A DNA stretch of 64,000 nt from a bacterium GBS-1 (GTDB lineage Bacteria; Synergistota; GBS-1): NCBI GenBank assembly GCA_001443005.1, contig LEKQ01000001.1, forward strand, positions 516,792 to 580,791. The letters run 5' to 3'. Positions 7,493-16,915 of the stretch are shown piece by piece; positions within the stretch are counted from its first letter, which is position 1; each line of letters begins with the position of its first letter. Under the pieces are notes generated by a model. The model was not told the origin of the DNA, did not search any database, and saw only the letters and a program-made list of their open reading frames with translations. The translations under genes and the position numbers were made by a program.

Positions 7493-9263
7493 AAGCCTCC
7501 TCATCCTTATAGTCCTACTTACACTACTATCACCTTCCATAGCCACAGGAAAGAGTTACTACATAAAGGAAGCCTTCACAGAGATTAAGATCAAGCAAGA
7601 TGGCCTCGTTCAGATAACGGAAAGAATCACCTATGGTCTCTCAGGAAGGTTCCACTATCTTGGCAGAACTATACCCCTTAAGGGTCTCCAGATAGAAAAC
7701 TTAAGGGCGAGCGTTAAAGGAGCAGCTGCTTCAATCAAAAGGGAGGTTTTCCCGGGAAGGGGAATAGATATAACCGCTCGAATAAGCGATGATCCGGAAA
7801 ACATCAACTTAGGCGTAGAGAACAAGGATGTAACCCTGGTCGTATCCTATGACCTTAAGGGAGCGGTTAACCTATATCAAGATATAGCGGAGATCTTCCC
7901 AAAACTATGGGGAGAAGGATGGAGCGTTCCCGTTAAGAGATTAAGGGGGGAGATATTCCTTCCAAAGGCTTCGATAGACAGCGTTAAATACTGGGTTCAT
8001 CCGAAAGATTACCTAGCATCAGAGAAAGTTACAGAAAACAAGATCTCCTTGATCTTTGAAGATATCCCTCCGAATCAATTCATCGAAGTGAGGCTTCTCA
8101 TGCCCAAAGATTGGTTCGAAAACGCAAAATTCGCTAAAAGATACAACTACCCAGCTATAGAGAAGATAGAGAAAATAGAGATGGGGTATGAGAGAAAGAT
8201 CCTCCTAATAAAGGCCCTCTCGTTAATGATCTTGATCTTTGCCTTCGCTATTCCAATAACTATTTACCTAATATGGGGAAGGGAACCGAAAGTGTCCTAC
8301 TCAGCCCCCTATGAGCACGAACCACCCTACCCTGACCCTCCATCCTTTGTGAACGCGATAATGATGGGGAAAATAGGTATCCCTACCCTTGAGGGTTTTA
8401 TAGCAAGCGTCCTTGAGCTTGTGAGAAACGGGCACATAAGATTCAAGGAGGGAGATAAAAAGGAGATATATATCGAGTTAGGTGAAGGAAACGCTGATAA
8501 GCTTCCGAAACCAGAGAAAGAGGTCTTAGATTTTCTAAAAAAGGAACTTAAGGAAAGTGGAAGATCCTGGGAAAGCCTAAAAGAATCCTGGAGTAAAACT
8601 CCAAGGTTTAAGGAGTTCTTCGAAAGCTGGAAGGATCTGGTAAGGTGGGAAGTGAACCCTAAGAGGTTTTTCAGTGATACAGGAAGCAAGATACTCAAAG
8701 CTTACGGAGCAACAGCTTTAATCTTGGGTATCCTATCAATAATGATTATAATCTCAAGCGATAAAAAGATGTTTTATCCCAAGGCTTTAAACTTCATGAC
8801 CCTATCCTTGGGTATACTCTCCTTAGCTGGACTCGTATCCCTTCTTCTACCTGAACAGATAGGAGGAAGATGGACCACCTTTGGAAGGATATATTACATG
8901 AAATGGAACGCCTTTAAGAGATTCCTAAGCGACTTCAGCCTACTTAAGATCCATGCTCCCCAATCGACAGCTATATGGGATAGATATCTGGTATATGCTA
9001 CAGCTTTGGGCATAGCGGAGAAAACGTGGAAAGCTATGAAGTTCATCGTTCCAAGAGAATCACTTAGAGAAAGCTCTTTCTATCCCATGTGGGGATTTTA
9101 CCCATCCTGGATAGGCAGCTTTAGATCTTCATTAAAAGAGGCCTACTCCTTCGAAAGCGGTGAAAGGGTAGGAAAAGATATATTCTCAGGATTCTTAGGC
9201 GGAAGCAGTGGAATCGGGGGAATAGGCGGAGGTTTCGGAGGTGGAGGAGGAAAGGCCGGTTGA
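7470..9263 (+). CDS. DUF2207 domain membrane protein
   Basis: About 597 residues from the TTG at 7470, which gives a clean signal peptide ([19 protein letters not shown]) 10 nt after AGGAG; GTG at 7461 is an alternative. DUF2207 ectodomain (about 30-235: [41 protein letters not shown]), a membrane helix (about 242-263), a cytoplasmic part ([19 protein letters not shown]), two close membrane helices (about 405-460) and a Gly-rich end, [16 protein letters not shown]. This architecture is the usual partner of LemA. Function is not established; roles in envelope maintenance are assumed. Its last 69 nt are antisense to the end of the GGDEF gene. Confidence 0.85.
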   Translation: MRQGSLSKSLLILIVLLTLLSPSIATGKSYYIKEAFTEIKIKQDGLVQITERITYGLSGRFHYLGRTIPLKGLQIENLRASVKGAAASIKREVFPGRGIDITARISDDPENINLGVENKDVTLVVSYDLKGAVNLYQDIAEIFPKLWGEGWSVPVKRLRGEIFLPKASIDSVKYWVHPKDYLASEKVTENKISLIFEDIPPNQFIEVRLLMPKDWFENAKFAKRYNYPAIEKIEKIEMGYERKILLIKALSLMILIFAFAIPITIYLIWGREPKVSYSAPYEHEPPYPDPPSFVNAIMMGKIGIPTLEGFIASVLELVRNGHIRFKEGDKKEIYIELGEGNADKLPKPEKEVLDFLKKELKESGRSWESLKESWSKTPRFKEFFESWKDLVRWEVNPKRFFSDTGSKILKAYGATALILGILSIMIIISSDKKMFYPKALNFMTLSLGILSLAGLVSLLLPEQIGGRWTTFGRIYYMKWNAFKRFLSDFSLLKIHAPQSTAIWDRYLVYATALGIAEKTWKAMKFIVPRESLRESSFYPMWGFYPSWIGSFRSSLKEAYSFESGERVGKDIFSGFLGGSSGIGGIGGGFGGGGGKAG

Positions 9264-11516
9264 TCTTCCATAAATAATAGTGGTTCTTCCTCCACTCCTC
9301 TTAGCCTCATATAAGGCCATATCTGCTAGAGCCACTAGCCTATCCTCATTTATGCCCTCCTCATACTCAGCTATACCAAAACTTACTCCTACGATCTCAA
9401 ACTCATAGTGCTCAAACTCCCTCGCTATGCGCTCAGCAACCTTAGATGCTCCTTCAATTGAAGAAGAGGTTAAAATAACCGCAAACTCGTCTCCACCGTA
9501 CCTGAAAGCATAATCCGTCCCCTTCCTTAAGTTATCCCTCAAGATCTTACCAAAGACACTTAAAAGCTTGTCTCCCGCAAGATGCCCAAAGGTATCATTG
9601 TAGACCTTAAAGTTATCTAAGTCCATAAACATAAGAATGAGACCGGTTTTCTGTCGAGATGCCCGAGCTATCTCCTCCGAAAGCTTCTGATAGAAGTACC
9701 TTCTGTTATAGAGCCCCGTTAAATCATCTATTGTGGCAAGCGCCTCAAGCCTCTCATATAGTACAGCGTTTTCTACCCCAATAGCTATCATATCAGCTAC
9801 CGCCTTCAATATGCTTCTATCTTCCTCAGAAAAGGCTTTAACCCTATCGGATCCCAAAAAGAGAACCCCAATTATCTTCTCCTTTGAGATGATCGGTATA
9901 ACGAGCTCGCTTAATGTCTCCACATCAAAGCTCTTCCCGATACCAACCCTCCCTCTAAGGTCAGGAACGTAAAAAGTCTCCCCCATGTCCACAACTTGAG
10001 ATATCCCCTTCTCCAATAACAAAAGATCCTTTATATCCCTCTTGCTTCCTCTTACCTCCTCCACCTTAAGCACCCTCCACCTCTCATCTAAAAAGGCTGT
10101 GAAAACCAAGGTGGCGGGAAAATAGGCATAGATGAGATCAACAGCCTCTCTTAAGAACTTCGCCCTCTCCCTGTTAATAGCTATAAGCTTACTCAGCTCA
10201 AATAGAATGTGCTCTTCCCATATCTTCCTCTCCAATCTTCTCGCTAAGTCCCAGAGTCTAACTTCATACCTCTTAGCTTGAGTTACCTCCCTTGCCACAA
10301 CTATTACCCCTTCAACACTTCCTACCTCTCTTCTAATTAAAGCACAATTAACATCAAACACCCTATCTTTAACCTTAAACTCCTGCCTTAGATTCCCCTT
10401 CTCTTCAAGGTCTTTGTGGAAGATACAAGAGGAACCATAAAGGGATAAGAAGGGGCATACCTTACCCTTGAGGTCTGATCCAAAGACCTCAACAGCATAA
10501 TCGTTACAAAAGCTCACCCTTCCAGAGCTATCTAAGACAATAAGAGGCGTTCCAATCGATCCGAGAACCCTTCCTAAGAAGCTTCTTTCGCTGTTGATCC
10601 TCCTCTCATACCTAATGGACTCTCTAAAATAAAGAAAGGAAAAAATTAACATTAAGCCACCGAAGAACATGCCCAAAACCGCAAAAGGCAATATATTCCG
10701 CGTAAACCCAAGAATTGAAAGAAAGAGGGAATGGGAGACTAAAGAAACATACCAACTTCGAGAGGCTAGAGAAACCTTTTGAAACAGGATAAAAACATCC
10801 TTACCCCCTAACTCACCCTTAAGATAGGAGGGGATGCTACCTTGTGGGAGGCCCACCTTAAATACCTCTTCCAATCCTTTCCCAAGAATCCCAGGCATGG
10901 CAGATGAGAAAACTACCTTTCCAGTATCGGCATCTATCAGGATGAAATCCTCAATTTTACCTAAAAGTGAGCCAATGCTATCCTTATAGCTAATCACTAT
11001 GCTGACAGCTCCTAAGAAATCCCCTCCTCTTCTAACCGGATAAGCCATAGAAAATCCCAAACCACCCTCAATGAGAACTATAGATCTAGAAATAACTATA
11101 TCTTTAGACTCCTTGATTCTCCTGAAAAGCTCTGAGGAACCCACGCCTAAATTGAAGTTATAACCATAGGGGGTATGTTCCGTAGGGAAACCTTCGGTGA
11201 TAATCCCACCCGAATCTATCCATTGCACTGAGAGGATCGAACCCCTATGATCCTCATAAAAGCTTCTAAAAAGCCTCTTTAGACTGCTCGGCGAAGGATC
11301 GCTTTCGACGCTCCTACCAAGAAACCTAAGAGCCTGGGCCTTACTCCCCAAGAACGCCTCAAAGGATGAAGAGAGAATATTCAATCTCTTCCGCCCCTCT
11401 TCGAGGAAGATCCCGCTTATCCTCTCAACACTAAGGTAGTGTATTAAAAACCAAGATATAATTAGACCGCTAATCCCTATCAGGAATAAAACTCTATAAA
11501 TCCTAAGTTTATTCAC
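9195..11516 (-). CDS. Membrane sensor diguanylate cyclase (PAS-GAF-GGDEF)
   Basis: 773 residues, GTG start 11 nt after AGGAGGT. Domain order: N-terminal membrane helix (8-27), a periplasmic Cache-like sensor (about 30-270), second membrane helix (about 273-297), PAS (about 310-415, with a cysteine-containing segment [15 protein letters not shown]), GAF (about 430-590), GGDEF (about 595-755). The cyclase motif is intact, [11 protein letters not shown], with [11 protein letters not shown] and [15 protein letters not shown] before it, so c-di-GMP synthesis is expected. The usual inhibitory RxxD is altered to KGTD. The Ser/Thr-rich tail ([20 protein letters not shown]) exists because this end overlaps the Gly-rich end of the convergent gene. 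The HD-GYP protein at 15.2 kb could hydrolyse its product. Confidence 0.92.
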   Translation of the reverse strand: MNKLRIYRVLFLIGISGLIISWFLIHYLSVERISGIFLEEGRKRLNILSSSFEAFLGSKAQALRFLGRSVESDPSPSSLKRLFRSFYEDHRGSILSVQWIDSGGIITEGFPTEHTPYGYNFNLGVGSSELFRRIKESKDIVISRSIVLIEGGLGFSMAYPVRRGGDFLGAVSIVISYKDSIGSLLGKIEDFILIDADTGKVVFSSAMPGILGKGLEEVFKVGLPQGSIPSYLKGELGGKDVFILFQKVSLASRSWYVSLVSHSLFLSILGFTRNILPFAVLGMFFGGLMLIFSFLYFRESIRYERRINSERSFLGRVLGSIGTPLIVLDSSGRVSFCNDYAVEVFGSDLKGKVCPFLSLYGSSCIFHKDLEEKGNLRQEFKVKDRVFDVNCALIRREVGSVEGVIVVAREVTQAKRYEVRLWDLARRLERKIWEEHILFELSKLIAINRERAKFLREAVDLIYAYFPATLVFTAFLDERWRVLKVEEVRGSKRDIKDLLLLEKGISQVVDMGETFYVPDLRGRVGIGKSFDVETLSELVIPIISKEKIIGVLFLGSDRVKAFSEEDRSILKAVADMIAIGVENAVLYERLEALATIDDLTGLYNRRYFYQKLSEEIARASRQKTGLILMFMDLDNFKVYNDTFGHLAGDKLLSVFGKILRDNLRKGTDYAFRYGGDEFAVILTSSSIEGASKVAERIAREFEHYEFEIVGVSFGIAEYEEGINEDRLVALADMALYEAKRSGGRTTIIYGRSTGLSSSTSETSAYSPDSTASA

Positions 11517-11541
11517 CGAAAAAATCTACCTCCTCATGTAA

Positions 11542-11570
11542 ATTATATCACTATGGTATAATGGAGACAA
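11542..11570 (-). promoter_or_regulatory. Promoter of the GGDEF gene
   Basis: -35 TTGTCT (11570-11565), 17-bp spacer, extended -10 TGA then TATAAT (11547-11542). It interleaves with the guaA promoter on the other strand. Confidence 0.65.
11554..11562 (+). promoter_or_regulatory. Extended -10 promoter of guaA
   Basis: TGG then TATAAT (11554-11562), no clear -35. Because transcription would start near 11569, the in-frame ATG at 11561 cannot be used, which leaves 11588 or 11624 for guaA. With the minus-strand -10 (ATTATA at 11542-11547) it forms a symmetrical pair. Confidence 0.6.
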
Positions 11571-11623
11571 AAGGGAATCTCTTAAGGATGAGAGAAAATC
11601 AAAATAAAGGGGTAAAGGGTGAG

Positions 11624-13147
11624 ATGATAGGAGTATTAGACTTTGGCTCACAATATACCAAGCTTATCGCAAGAAGGATAAGGGAACTCGGAGTATACTC
11701 GGAAATATTCCCATGGGATATCAGCGTTGAGGAGCTCTCTAAAAGACCCATGGAGGGGATAATCCTCTCCGGAGGGCCCGCGAGCACTCTTGACCCTGGG
11801 GCTCCTGCACCAGACAGTAAGATATTTGAGATGGGAATACCCACACTGGGAATATGTTATGGAATGCAGATAATAGCAAAAATGCTTGGAGGAAGGGTCA
11901 TCTCTGGAAAGGAAAGAGAATATGGCAGAACCGAGATAAAGATACTCGCAAATTCCCCTATATTTAAGGGCCTGCCTGAAAGAAGCTTCGTATGGATGAG
12001 CCATGGAGATAGCGTGAGCGATCCGCCCCCGGGCTTCAGGATCACAGCAGAAAGTGAGAAAACCAAAATAGCAGCGATGGAAGACGAAAACAAAAAGATA
12101 TACTGCCTTCAGTTTCACCCAGAGGTAATCCATACAGATTACGGTATGAAAATCCTTGAAAACTTTATAACGGAAATATGCAAGGCTCCAAGAAACTGGA
12201 ACATGGAGAGCTTCTTAAAGAGGATATCCTCAGAAATAGCGGAAAAAGTGAAAGGGGAAAGGGTATTATGCGCCCTAAGTGGAGGGGTTGACTCCACCGT
12301 AGCGGCTACTCTTGTAAAGGAGATCATAGGAGATAGGTTGATAGCGGTATTTGTCAATAACGGGCTTCTGAGGGAGGGTGAACCTGAAGAGGTAAGGAGC
12401 TTCTTTGAGGAGAGAGGCTTCAACTTGATCTACATAGATGCAAGCGAAAGGTTTTTAGAAAAGCTTAAAGGGGTAACCGATCCAGAGGAAAAGAGGAGAA
12501 TAATAGGGCACCAGTTTATAAGCGTGTTCGATGAGGTAGCATCGAAACAGGGAAAGGTAAGGTTTCTCCTTCAGGGAACTCTTTACCCTGATGTGATAGA
12601 AAGTGGGAGTGGAGGTAAAGGAGCAGCGAAGATAAAGAGTCACCACAACGTAGGAGGGCTTCCTGAAAAGCTAAGCTTTGAGCTCTTAGAACCCTTAAGG
12701 GAGCTATTTAAGGACGAGGTTAGAAAGCTCGGAAAATTGCTTAACATACCAGAAAAGATACTTAAAAGGCACCCCTTCCCGGGACCGGGCTTAGCCGTGA
12801 GAATATTAGGAGAAATTACCAAGGATAGATTAAGGATATTGAGGAAAGCGGACAAGATCGTTCAAGAGGAGTTCCTGCAAAGTACCTGGTATGACAAGGT
12901 ATGGCAGGCCTTCGCGGTTTTGTTACCCATAAGGAGCGTCGGCGTGATGGGAGATGAAAGAAGCTATGGATATAGCATCGCCATAAGGGTGGTTAGCAGC
13001 GAGGATGGCATGACTGCAGACTGGGTTAAGCTACCCTACGAGCTGCTCGAAAAGATATCTAACAGGATAACTCGAGAGGTCGAGGGAGTCAACAGAGTGG
13101 TCTATGATATAACCTCAAAACCACCCGCAACCATAGAGTGGGAGTAA
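11624..13147 (+). CDS. guaA: GMP synthase (glutamine-hydrolysing)
   Basis: Converts XMP to GMP using glutamine and ATP, last step of GMP synthesis. From ATG 11624 the protein has 507 residues and begins [19 protein letters not shown], the usual N-terminus; ATG 11588 would add 12 residues. Class I amidotransferase domain with nucleophile Cys in GICYGMQII (near 82) and LQFHPEV (near 170), ATP pyrophosphatase P-loop [14 protein letters not shown] (near 220), and dimerisation domain with the terminal [12 protein letters not shown]. All key residues are present. Followed after 13 nt by rnr. GTP made here also feeds the neighbouring diguanylate cyclase, though that link is only suggestive. Confidence 0.97.
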   Translation: MIGVLDFGSQYTKLIARRIRELGVYSEIFPWDISVEELSKRPMEGIILSGGPASTLDPGAPAPDSKIFEMGIPTLGICYGMQIIAKMLGGRVISGKEREYGRTEIKILANSPIFKGLPERSFVWMSHGDSVSDPPPGFRITAESEKTKIAAMEDENKKIYCLQFHPEVIHTDYGMKILENFITEICKAPRNWNMESFLKRISSEIAEKVKGERVLCALSGGVDSTVAATLVKEIIGDRLIAVFVNNGLLREGEPEEVRSFFEERGFNLIYIDASERFLEKLKGVTDPEEKRRIIGHQFISVFDEVASKQGKVRFLLQGTLYPDVIESGSGGKGAAKIKSHHNVGGLPEKLSFELLEPLRELFKDEVRKLGKLLNIPEKILKRHPFPGPGLAVRILGEITKDRLRILRKADKIVQEEFLQSTWYDKVWQAFAVLLPIRSVGVMGDERSYGYSIAIRVVSSEDGMTADWVKLPYELLEKISNRITREVEGVNRVVYDITSKPPATIEWE

Positions 13148-13160
13148 TGGAGGCCCATAG

Positions 13161-15239
13161 ATGAAAGATCTTATACTTAAAGCTTTATCTAAAGCATCCA
13201 AGCCATTAAAGGCTGAAGATATAACTAGGGAAATAAGCGAGGTAGAAAATATAAGGAGGGCTCTTGAAGAACTAGAAAAAGAAGGAAAGGTCTACATAGA
13301 CCCAAGGGGAAGGGCTATCTTAGCCTCGAAGTTAAAGCTTGTCGCCGGTAGGATAAAGGTTCACCCGCGAGGTTTCGCTTTTCTCTTATCAGATACAGGT
13401 GAGGAGATATTCATACCTCCAAGCGCTATAAATGGAGCGATGAGTGGTGATAGAGTCTTCGTAAGGGTTAAACAGGAGAAAAGGAGAGGAAAGTATGGGG
13501 AGGTCATTAAGGTCATAGAGAGAGCGAGAACCAAGGTCATAGGAAGGTTAGAAATCTACCCTGCTTTCTCTCTTCTAATACCTGATGATCCTTCCCTGAA
13601 AGATCCCATATTGGTTCCCAAGAAAAACCTGATAGAAGGAGCACAAAGCGGAGATAAAGTCGTAGTCGAGATAAGCTCCTTCCCTATGGGATCGCAAGGA
13701 GCTATAGGAAGAGTGATCCGAGTTCTTGGCAAAGCTGGGGAAACAGAAACTGAGGTCTTAAGTATACTACTATCCTACGACCTCTCCCTTGACTTCCCAG
13801 AGGAAGTAGAAAAAGAAAGCGAGAGCCTGCCAGAAGACATACCAAGCGAAGAGCTAAAGAAGAGGGCTGATTTCAGGGATAAGCTTATAGTAACCATAGA
13901 CGGAGAGGATGCGAGGGACTTCGATGATGCCGTTTCTGTAGAAATCGGAGAAGACGGAAACTATATACTTGGAGTTCATATAGCGGATGTAGGCTACTAT
14001 GTAAAAGAGGGAAGCAAGCTCGACATGGAAGCCTTCAAAAGGGGGTGCAGCGTTTATATAACAGATAGAGTTTTACCTATGCTCCCATTTAGATTATCAA
14101 ACAAGCTTTGTAGCCTCGTGGAGGGAGAAGATAGGTTAACTTTCAGCGTAATAATTAAGATAGATAAAAGCGGTAAAGTCCTCGACTACGAGCTTAAAAA
14201 AAGCATAATAAGGTCAAGGGCTCGCTTAACCTATGAGGGGGTTAACGCCTTCTTCGAGGGGAAAGAACTCGAACCTTACAGCAGCTTGAGAAAAGAGTTA
14301 GAGCTGATGAAAGAGCTAGCCCTAATTTTAAGGGAAAGAAGACTCTCAAGGGGAGCACTTGATTTCAACTTTAAGGAAACGAAGATAGTCTTGGATGAGA
14401 ATGGAAAAGTTAAAGATGTAATAAGCTATGAAAGAGGGATAGGAGAGAAGATAATAGAGGAGTTCATGATAGTGGCTAATGAGTGCGTGGCTCAATTCGC
14501 CTACGAGAGACTCATACCCTTCATATACAGGGTTCACGACAACCCAGATCCTGACAAAATAAGGGAGCTCTCAAGCATTTTGAAAATCTTCGGATACAAC
14601 TTAAAGATAAAAGGAGAGATAAAGCCTAGGCACCTTCAAGCCCTCCTTGAGGAGTTAAGGAACAAACCGGAGGAAAGGATTATATCAACCTTACTCTTGA
14701 GGTCCCTCGCTAGAGCGAGATACGATGTGGAAAATATCGGACACTTCGGTTTAGCATCGCAGTGTTACACTCACTTCACATCTCCTATAAGAAGATACCC
14801 TGATCTAGTCATCCATAGGATCCTAGCAGAATTTCTAGAAAATGGATATATCCCTAAGGAGAGATACGAGCGTTTATCTGAATGGCTGCCTTTAGCAACC
14901 TCGAACTCCACGAAGAGAGAGCTCATAGCGGATGAAGTGGAGGAAGAAGAAAAGAAGTTCAGAAAATGCCTATATATGAAGGAGAAACTTGGAGAGATCT
15001 TTGAAGGAACCATAAGCGGTGTGATCCCCCAAGGTATATTTGTAGAGCTCGATAACGGTATCGAGGGATTCGTCCCCTTAGATCTTATGCCAAAGGATAG
15101 ATATATAGTCTCCGAAGAAAACTTCATGGTTATAGGAGCAAAGACCAAGAGGATATACCGCCTCGGAGACCGGGTAAAAGTTCAAGTCGTTAAATCAGAC
15201 CCCCTAACGAGAAAGATAGACTTCTTACTTATGGAGTGA
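13161..15239 (+). CDS. rnr: Ribonuclease R
   Basis: 3'-5' exoribonuclease that degrades structured RNA. 692 residues. Winged-helix N-terminus (about 1-55), cold-shock domains (about 60-215: GRIKVHPRGFAFLLSD), catalytic RNB domain (about 235-570) with TIDGEDARDFDDAVSVE supplying the metal-binding aspartates and HFTSPIRRYPDLVIHR, and a C-terminal S1 domain (about 610-690: FEGTISGVIPQGIFVELDNGIEGFV). No Lys-rich tail as in E. coli. ATG is 9 nt after GGAGG. Co-directional with guaA; its last 11 nt overlap the convergent HD-GYP gene. Confidence 0.96.
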   Translation: MKDLILKALSKASKPLKAEDITREISEVENIRRALEELEKEGKVYIDPRGRAILASKLKLVAGRIKVHPRGFAFLLSDTGEEIFIPPSAINGAMSGDRVFVRVKQEKRRGKYGEVIKVIERARTKVIGRLEIYPAFSLLIPDDPSLKDPILVPKKNLIEGAQSGDKVVVEISSFPMGSQGAIGRVIRVLGKAGETETEVLSILLSYDLSLDFPEEVEKESESLPEDIPSEELKKRADFRDKLIVTIDGEDARDFDDAVSVEIGEDGNYILGVHIADVGYYVKEGSKLDMEAFKRGCSVYITDRVLPMLPFRLSNKLCSLVEGEDRLTFSVIIKIDKSGKVLDYELKKSIIRSRARLTYEGVNAFFEGKELEPYSSLRKELELMKELALILRERRLSRGALDFNFKETKIVLDENGKVKDVISYERGIGEKIIEEFMIVANECVAQFAYERLIPFIYRVHDNPDPDKIRELSSILKIFGYNLKIKGEIKPRHLQALLEELRNKPEERIISTLLLRSLARARYDVENIGHFGLASQCYTHFTSPIRRYPDLVIHRILAEFLENGYIPKERYERLSEWLPLATSNSTKRELIADEVEEEEKKFRKCLYMKEKLGEIFEGTISGVIPQGIFVELDNGIEGFVPLDLMPKDRYIVSEENFMVIGAKTKRIYRLGDRVKVQVVKSDPLTRKIDFLLME

Positions 15240-16359
15240 AACTCTTGGAAAGATCAGCCAAGACATCCTTTATGAAAAGCTCGGACGAACTTAGGTCTAT
15301 CTCATAGGGGTCCTCTACCTCACTAGAGTATTCGTCGTATAAGACCTTGATTATAGGACGAATTGGAGACAATGGATTAGACTTTAAGACAACCCCTATT
15401 TTACCATCGCTGAGCCTCACCAAACTACCCACAGGGTATATCCCAAACCTAGAGATAAACCTACTTAAAACCTTTGGGTCAAAATGTATCGCACCCTCAT
15501 GAAGCATCTTGCTTATAGCTTCATAGGAAAGCATCCTGGGCTTATAAACTCTATCCGTGGTCAAGGCATCGAAGACATCAACGACTGAAACGATCCTCGC
15601 CAAAAGGGATATCCTCTCTCCACCTAAACCTCGTGGATACCCTCTTCCAGAAAACCACTCGTGATGCTGAGATATCACTGAAATCACGGAATCGCTTTTC
15701 TCCCCTGCAGATATAGCTATATCAACCCCATAAATGGGATGCTTCTTAATCCCTTCAAATTCCTCAGGTGCCAACGGCCCAGGCTTATTCAAGATCTCCT
15801 TAGGAACCCTTAACTTGCCTAGATCGTGAAGTATGGCTCCCTTCGTGACCGCTTTAAGCTCATCCCTACTAAAGCTAAACTCCAAAGCGAATAAAGCAGT
15901 CAATATTGACACGTTAACGGAATGAACGAAAGTGTAATCATCATACCGACTAATAGCATAAAGGCTTAACATTACCTCCCCCTTAGCTATAACCTCATTT
16001 ACCATATCATCAACTAACTCATCGACTTCCTTAAGGTCAAGCTCACCAGCTTCCGTAACCCTCTTAACCACATCTAAGGCTCTCTTCCTAGTCTCCTCAC
16101 TTATAATCGGAAACAGGGATAAAGCCTTTTTTCTAATCTCACCTATGGGAGGAACGGGAGCTTTATCCTCCGTCACATCTACGATAACCTCTTGAACGTT
16201 AAACTCCTGCAGCTTAACCTTAAGCTCCTCACACTCCTCCCAATCCCCTATCTTCCATCCTTTAGGCACAAGTAAAACTCGTAACCGCACCGGTTCAAAC
16301 ACATCTTCTCCAAAAACATCGCCCGGCTGAAGGTCAAAGACGCTCTTTTTAACTTTCAT
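15229..16359 (-). CDS. HD-GYP domain cyclic-di-GMP phosphodiesterase
   Basis: 376 residues, no membrane segment. An N-terminal DUF3391-like part (1-65: MKVKKSVFDLQPGDVFGEDV) precedes the HD-GYP domain (about 140-320). Metal and active-site motifs are intact: HSVNVSILTALFALEF, the HD pair in GAILHDLGKLRVPKEIL, KKHPIYGVDIA, and HHEWFSGRGYPRGL with the GYP triplet. c-di-GMP hydrolysis is therefore expected. It lies 26 nt downstream of cheW, from which it is probably transcribed, and overlaps the rnr 3' end by 11 nt. Confidence 0.92.
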   Translation of the reverse strand: MKVKKSVFDLQPGDVFGEDVFEPVRLRVLLVPKGWKIGDWEECEELKVKLQEFNVQEVIVDVTEDKAPVPPIGEIRKKALSLFPIISEETRKRALDVVKRVTEAGELDLKEVDELVDDMVNEVIAKGEVMLSLYAISRYDDYTFVHSVNVSILTALFALEFSFSRDELKAVTKGAILHDLGKLRVPKEILNKPGPLAPEEFEGIKKHPIYGVDIAISAGEKSDSVISVISQHHEWFSGRGYPRGLGGERISLLARIVSVVDVFDALTTDRVYKPRMLSYEAISKMLHEGAIHFDPKVLSRFISRFGIYPVGSLVRLSDGKIGVVLKSNPLSPIRPIIKVLYDEYSSEVEDPYEIDLSSSELFIKDVLADLSKSFTP

Positions 16360-16385
16360 TCCAAGTATCTTGCTCTCCTCTCAAT

Positions 16386-16847
16386 TTAAGAAACCTTTAA
16401 AGCCTTTATCTCTTCTTTTTCCTTTTCAGTTAAGATCTTCTCTATGTTTAAAAGTATTATCAGCCTCTTATCTATTTTCCCAACACCTTCTATATACGCA
16501 GCCTCTATCCCAGCAACTATGGGTGGAGGAGGTTCTATATCCTCTCGGGAGATCCTTATTATCTCCGACACACTATCGACCACTATTCCGATGGTCTGGT
16601 TGCTTACGTTTACAACTATCACTCTCTTATCTCTCTCCGATACCTCCTCACCCTCAAGATTGAACCTCTTCTTAAGGTCCACTATGGGGATTATCTTGCC
16701 CCTCAAATTAACGATTCCCTCAACGAAAGAGGGAGCTTGGGGAATGCGAGTTATCTCTTGAATCCTAACTATCTCCTGAACTTTCGCTATATCTACCCCA
16801 TATTCCTCCTTACCAAGCCTGAAAACCACAAGCTGATATTCTTCCAC
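16386..16847 (-). CDS. cheW: CheW-like coupling protein
   Basis: 153 residues, GTG start with GGAGGGAAGG upstream. A single CheW domain: LVVFRLGKEEYGVDIAKVQEIVRI, IPQAPSFVEGIVNLRGKIIPIVDL and IVVNVSNQTIGIVVDSVSEII, the adaptor fold that joins receptors to CheA. A short Lys/Glu tail follows. No CheA, receptor or other chemotaxis gene lies in the window; its partner here is an HD-GYP protein, so it could link a receptor array to c-di-GMP turnover. Confidence 0.93.
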   Translation of the reverse strand: MEEYQLVVFRLGKEEYGVDIAKVQEIVRIQEITRIPQAPSFVEGIVNLRGKIIPIVDLKKRFNLEGEEVSERDKRVIVVNVSNQTIGIVVDSVSEIIRISREDIEPPPPIVAGIEAAYIEGVGKIDKRLIILLNIEKILTEKEKEEIKALKVS

Positions 16848-16886
16848 GACCCTTCCCTCCTTATCTTACAACTTTGCAACAAATAT

Positions 16887-16915
16887 ATTGTATTACAACA
16901 TTCCAATTAATTCAA
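16887..16915 (-). promoter_or_regulatory. Promoter of cheW-HD-GYP
   Basis: -35 TTGAAT (16915-16910), 17-bp spacer, -10 TACAAT (16892-16887). It overlaps the last codons of the kinase-helicase gene, so cheW can be transcribed separately from the genes upstream. A small palindrome TTGTA-A-TACAA spans the -10. Confidence 0.6.

Noticed and set aside
11561-11623. ATG at 11561 as start of guaA
   Set aside because: The ATG is part of the TATAAT -10 element, so it would not be in the transcript.
11648-12133. Minus-strand open frames within guaA
   Set aside because: No family resemblance, and guaA is intact with all motifs on the plus strand.
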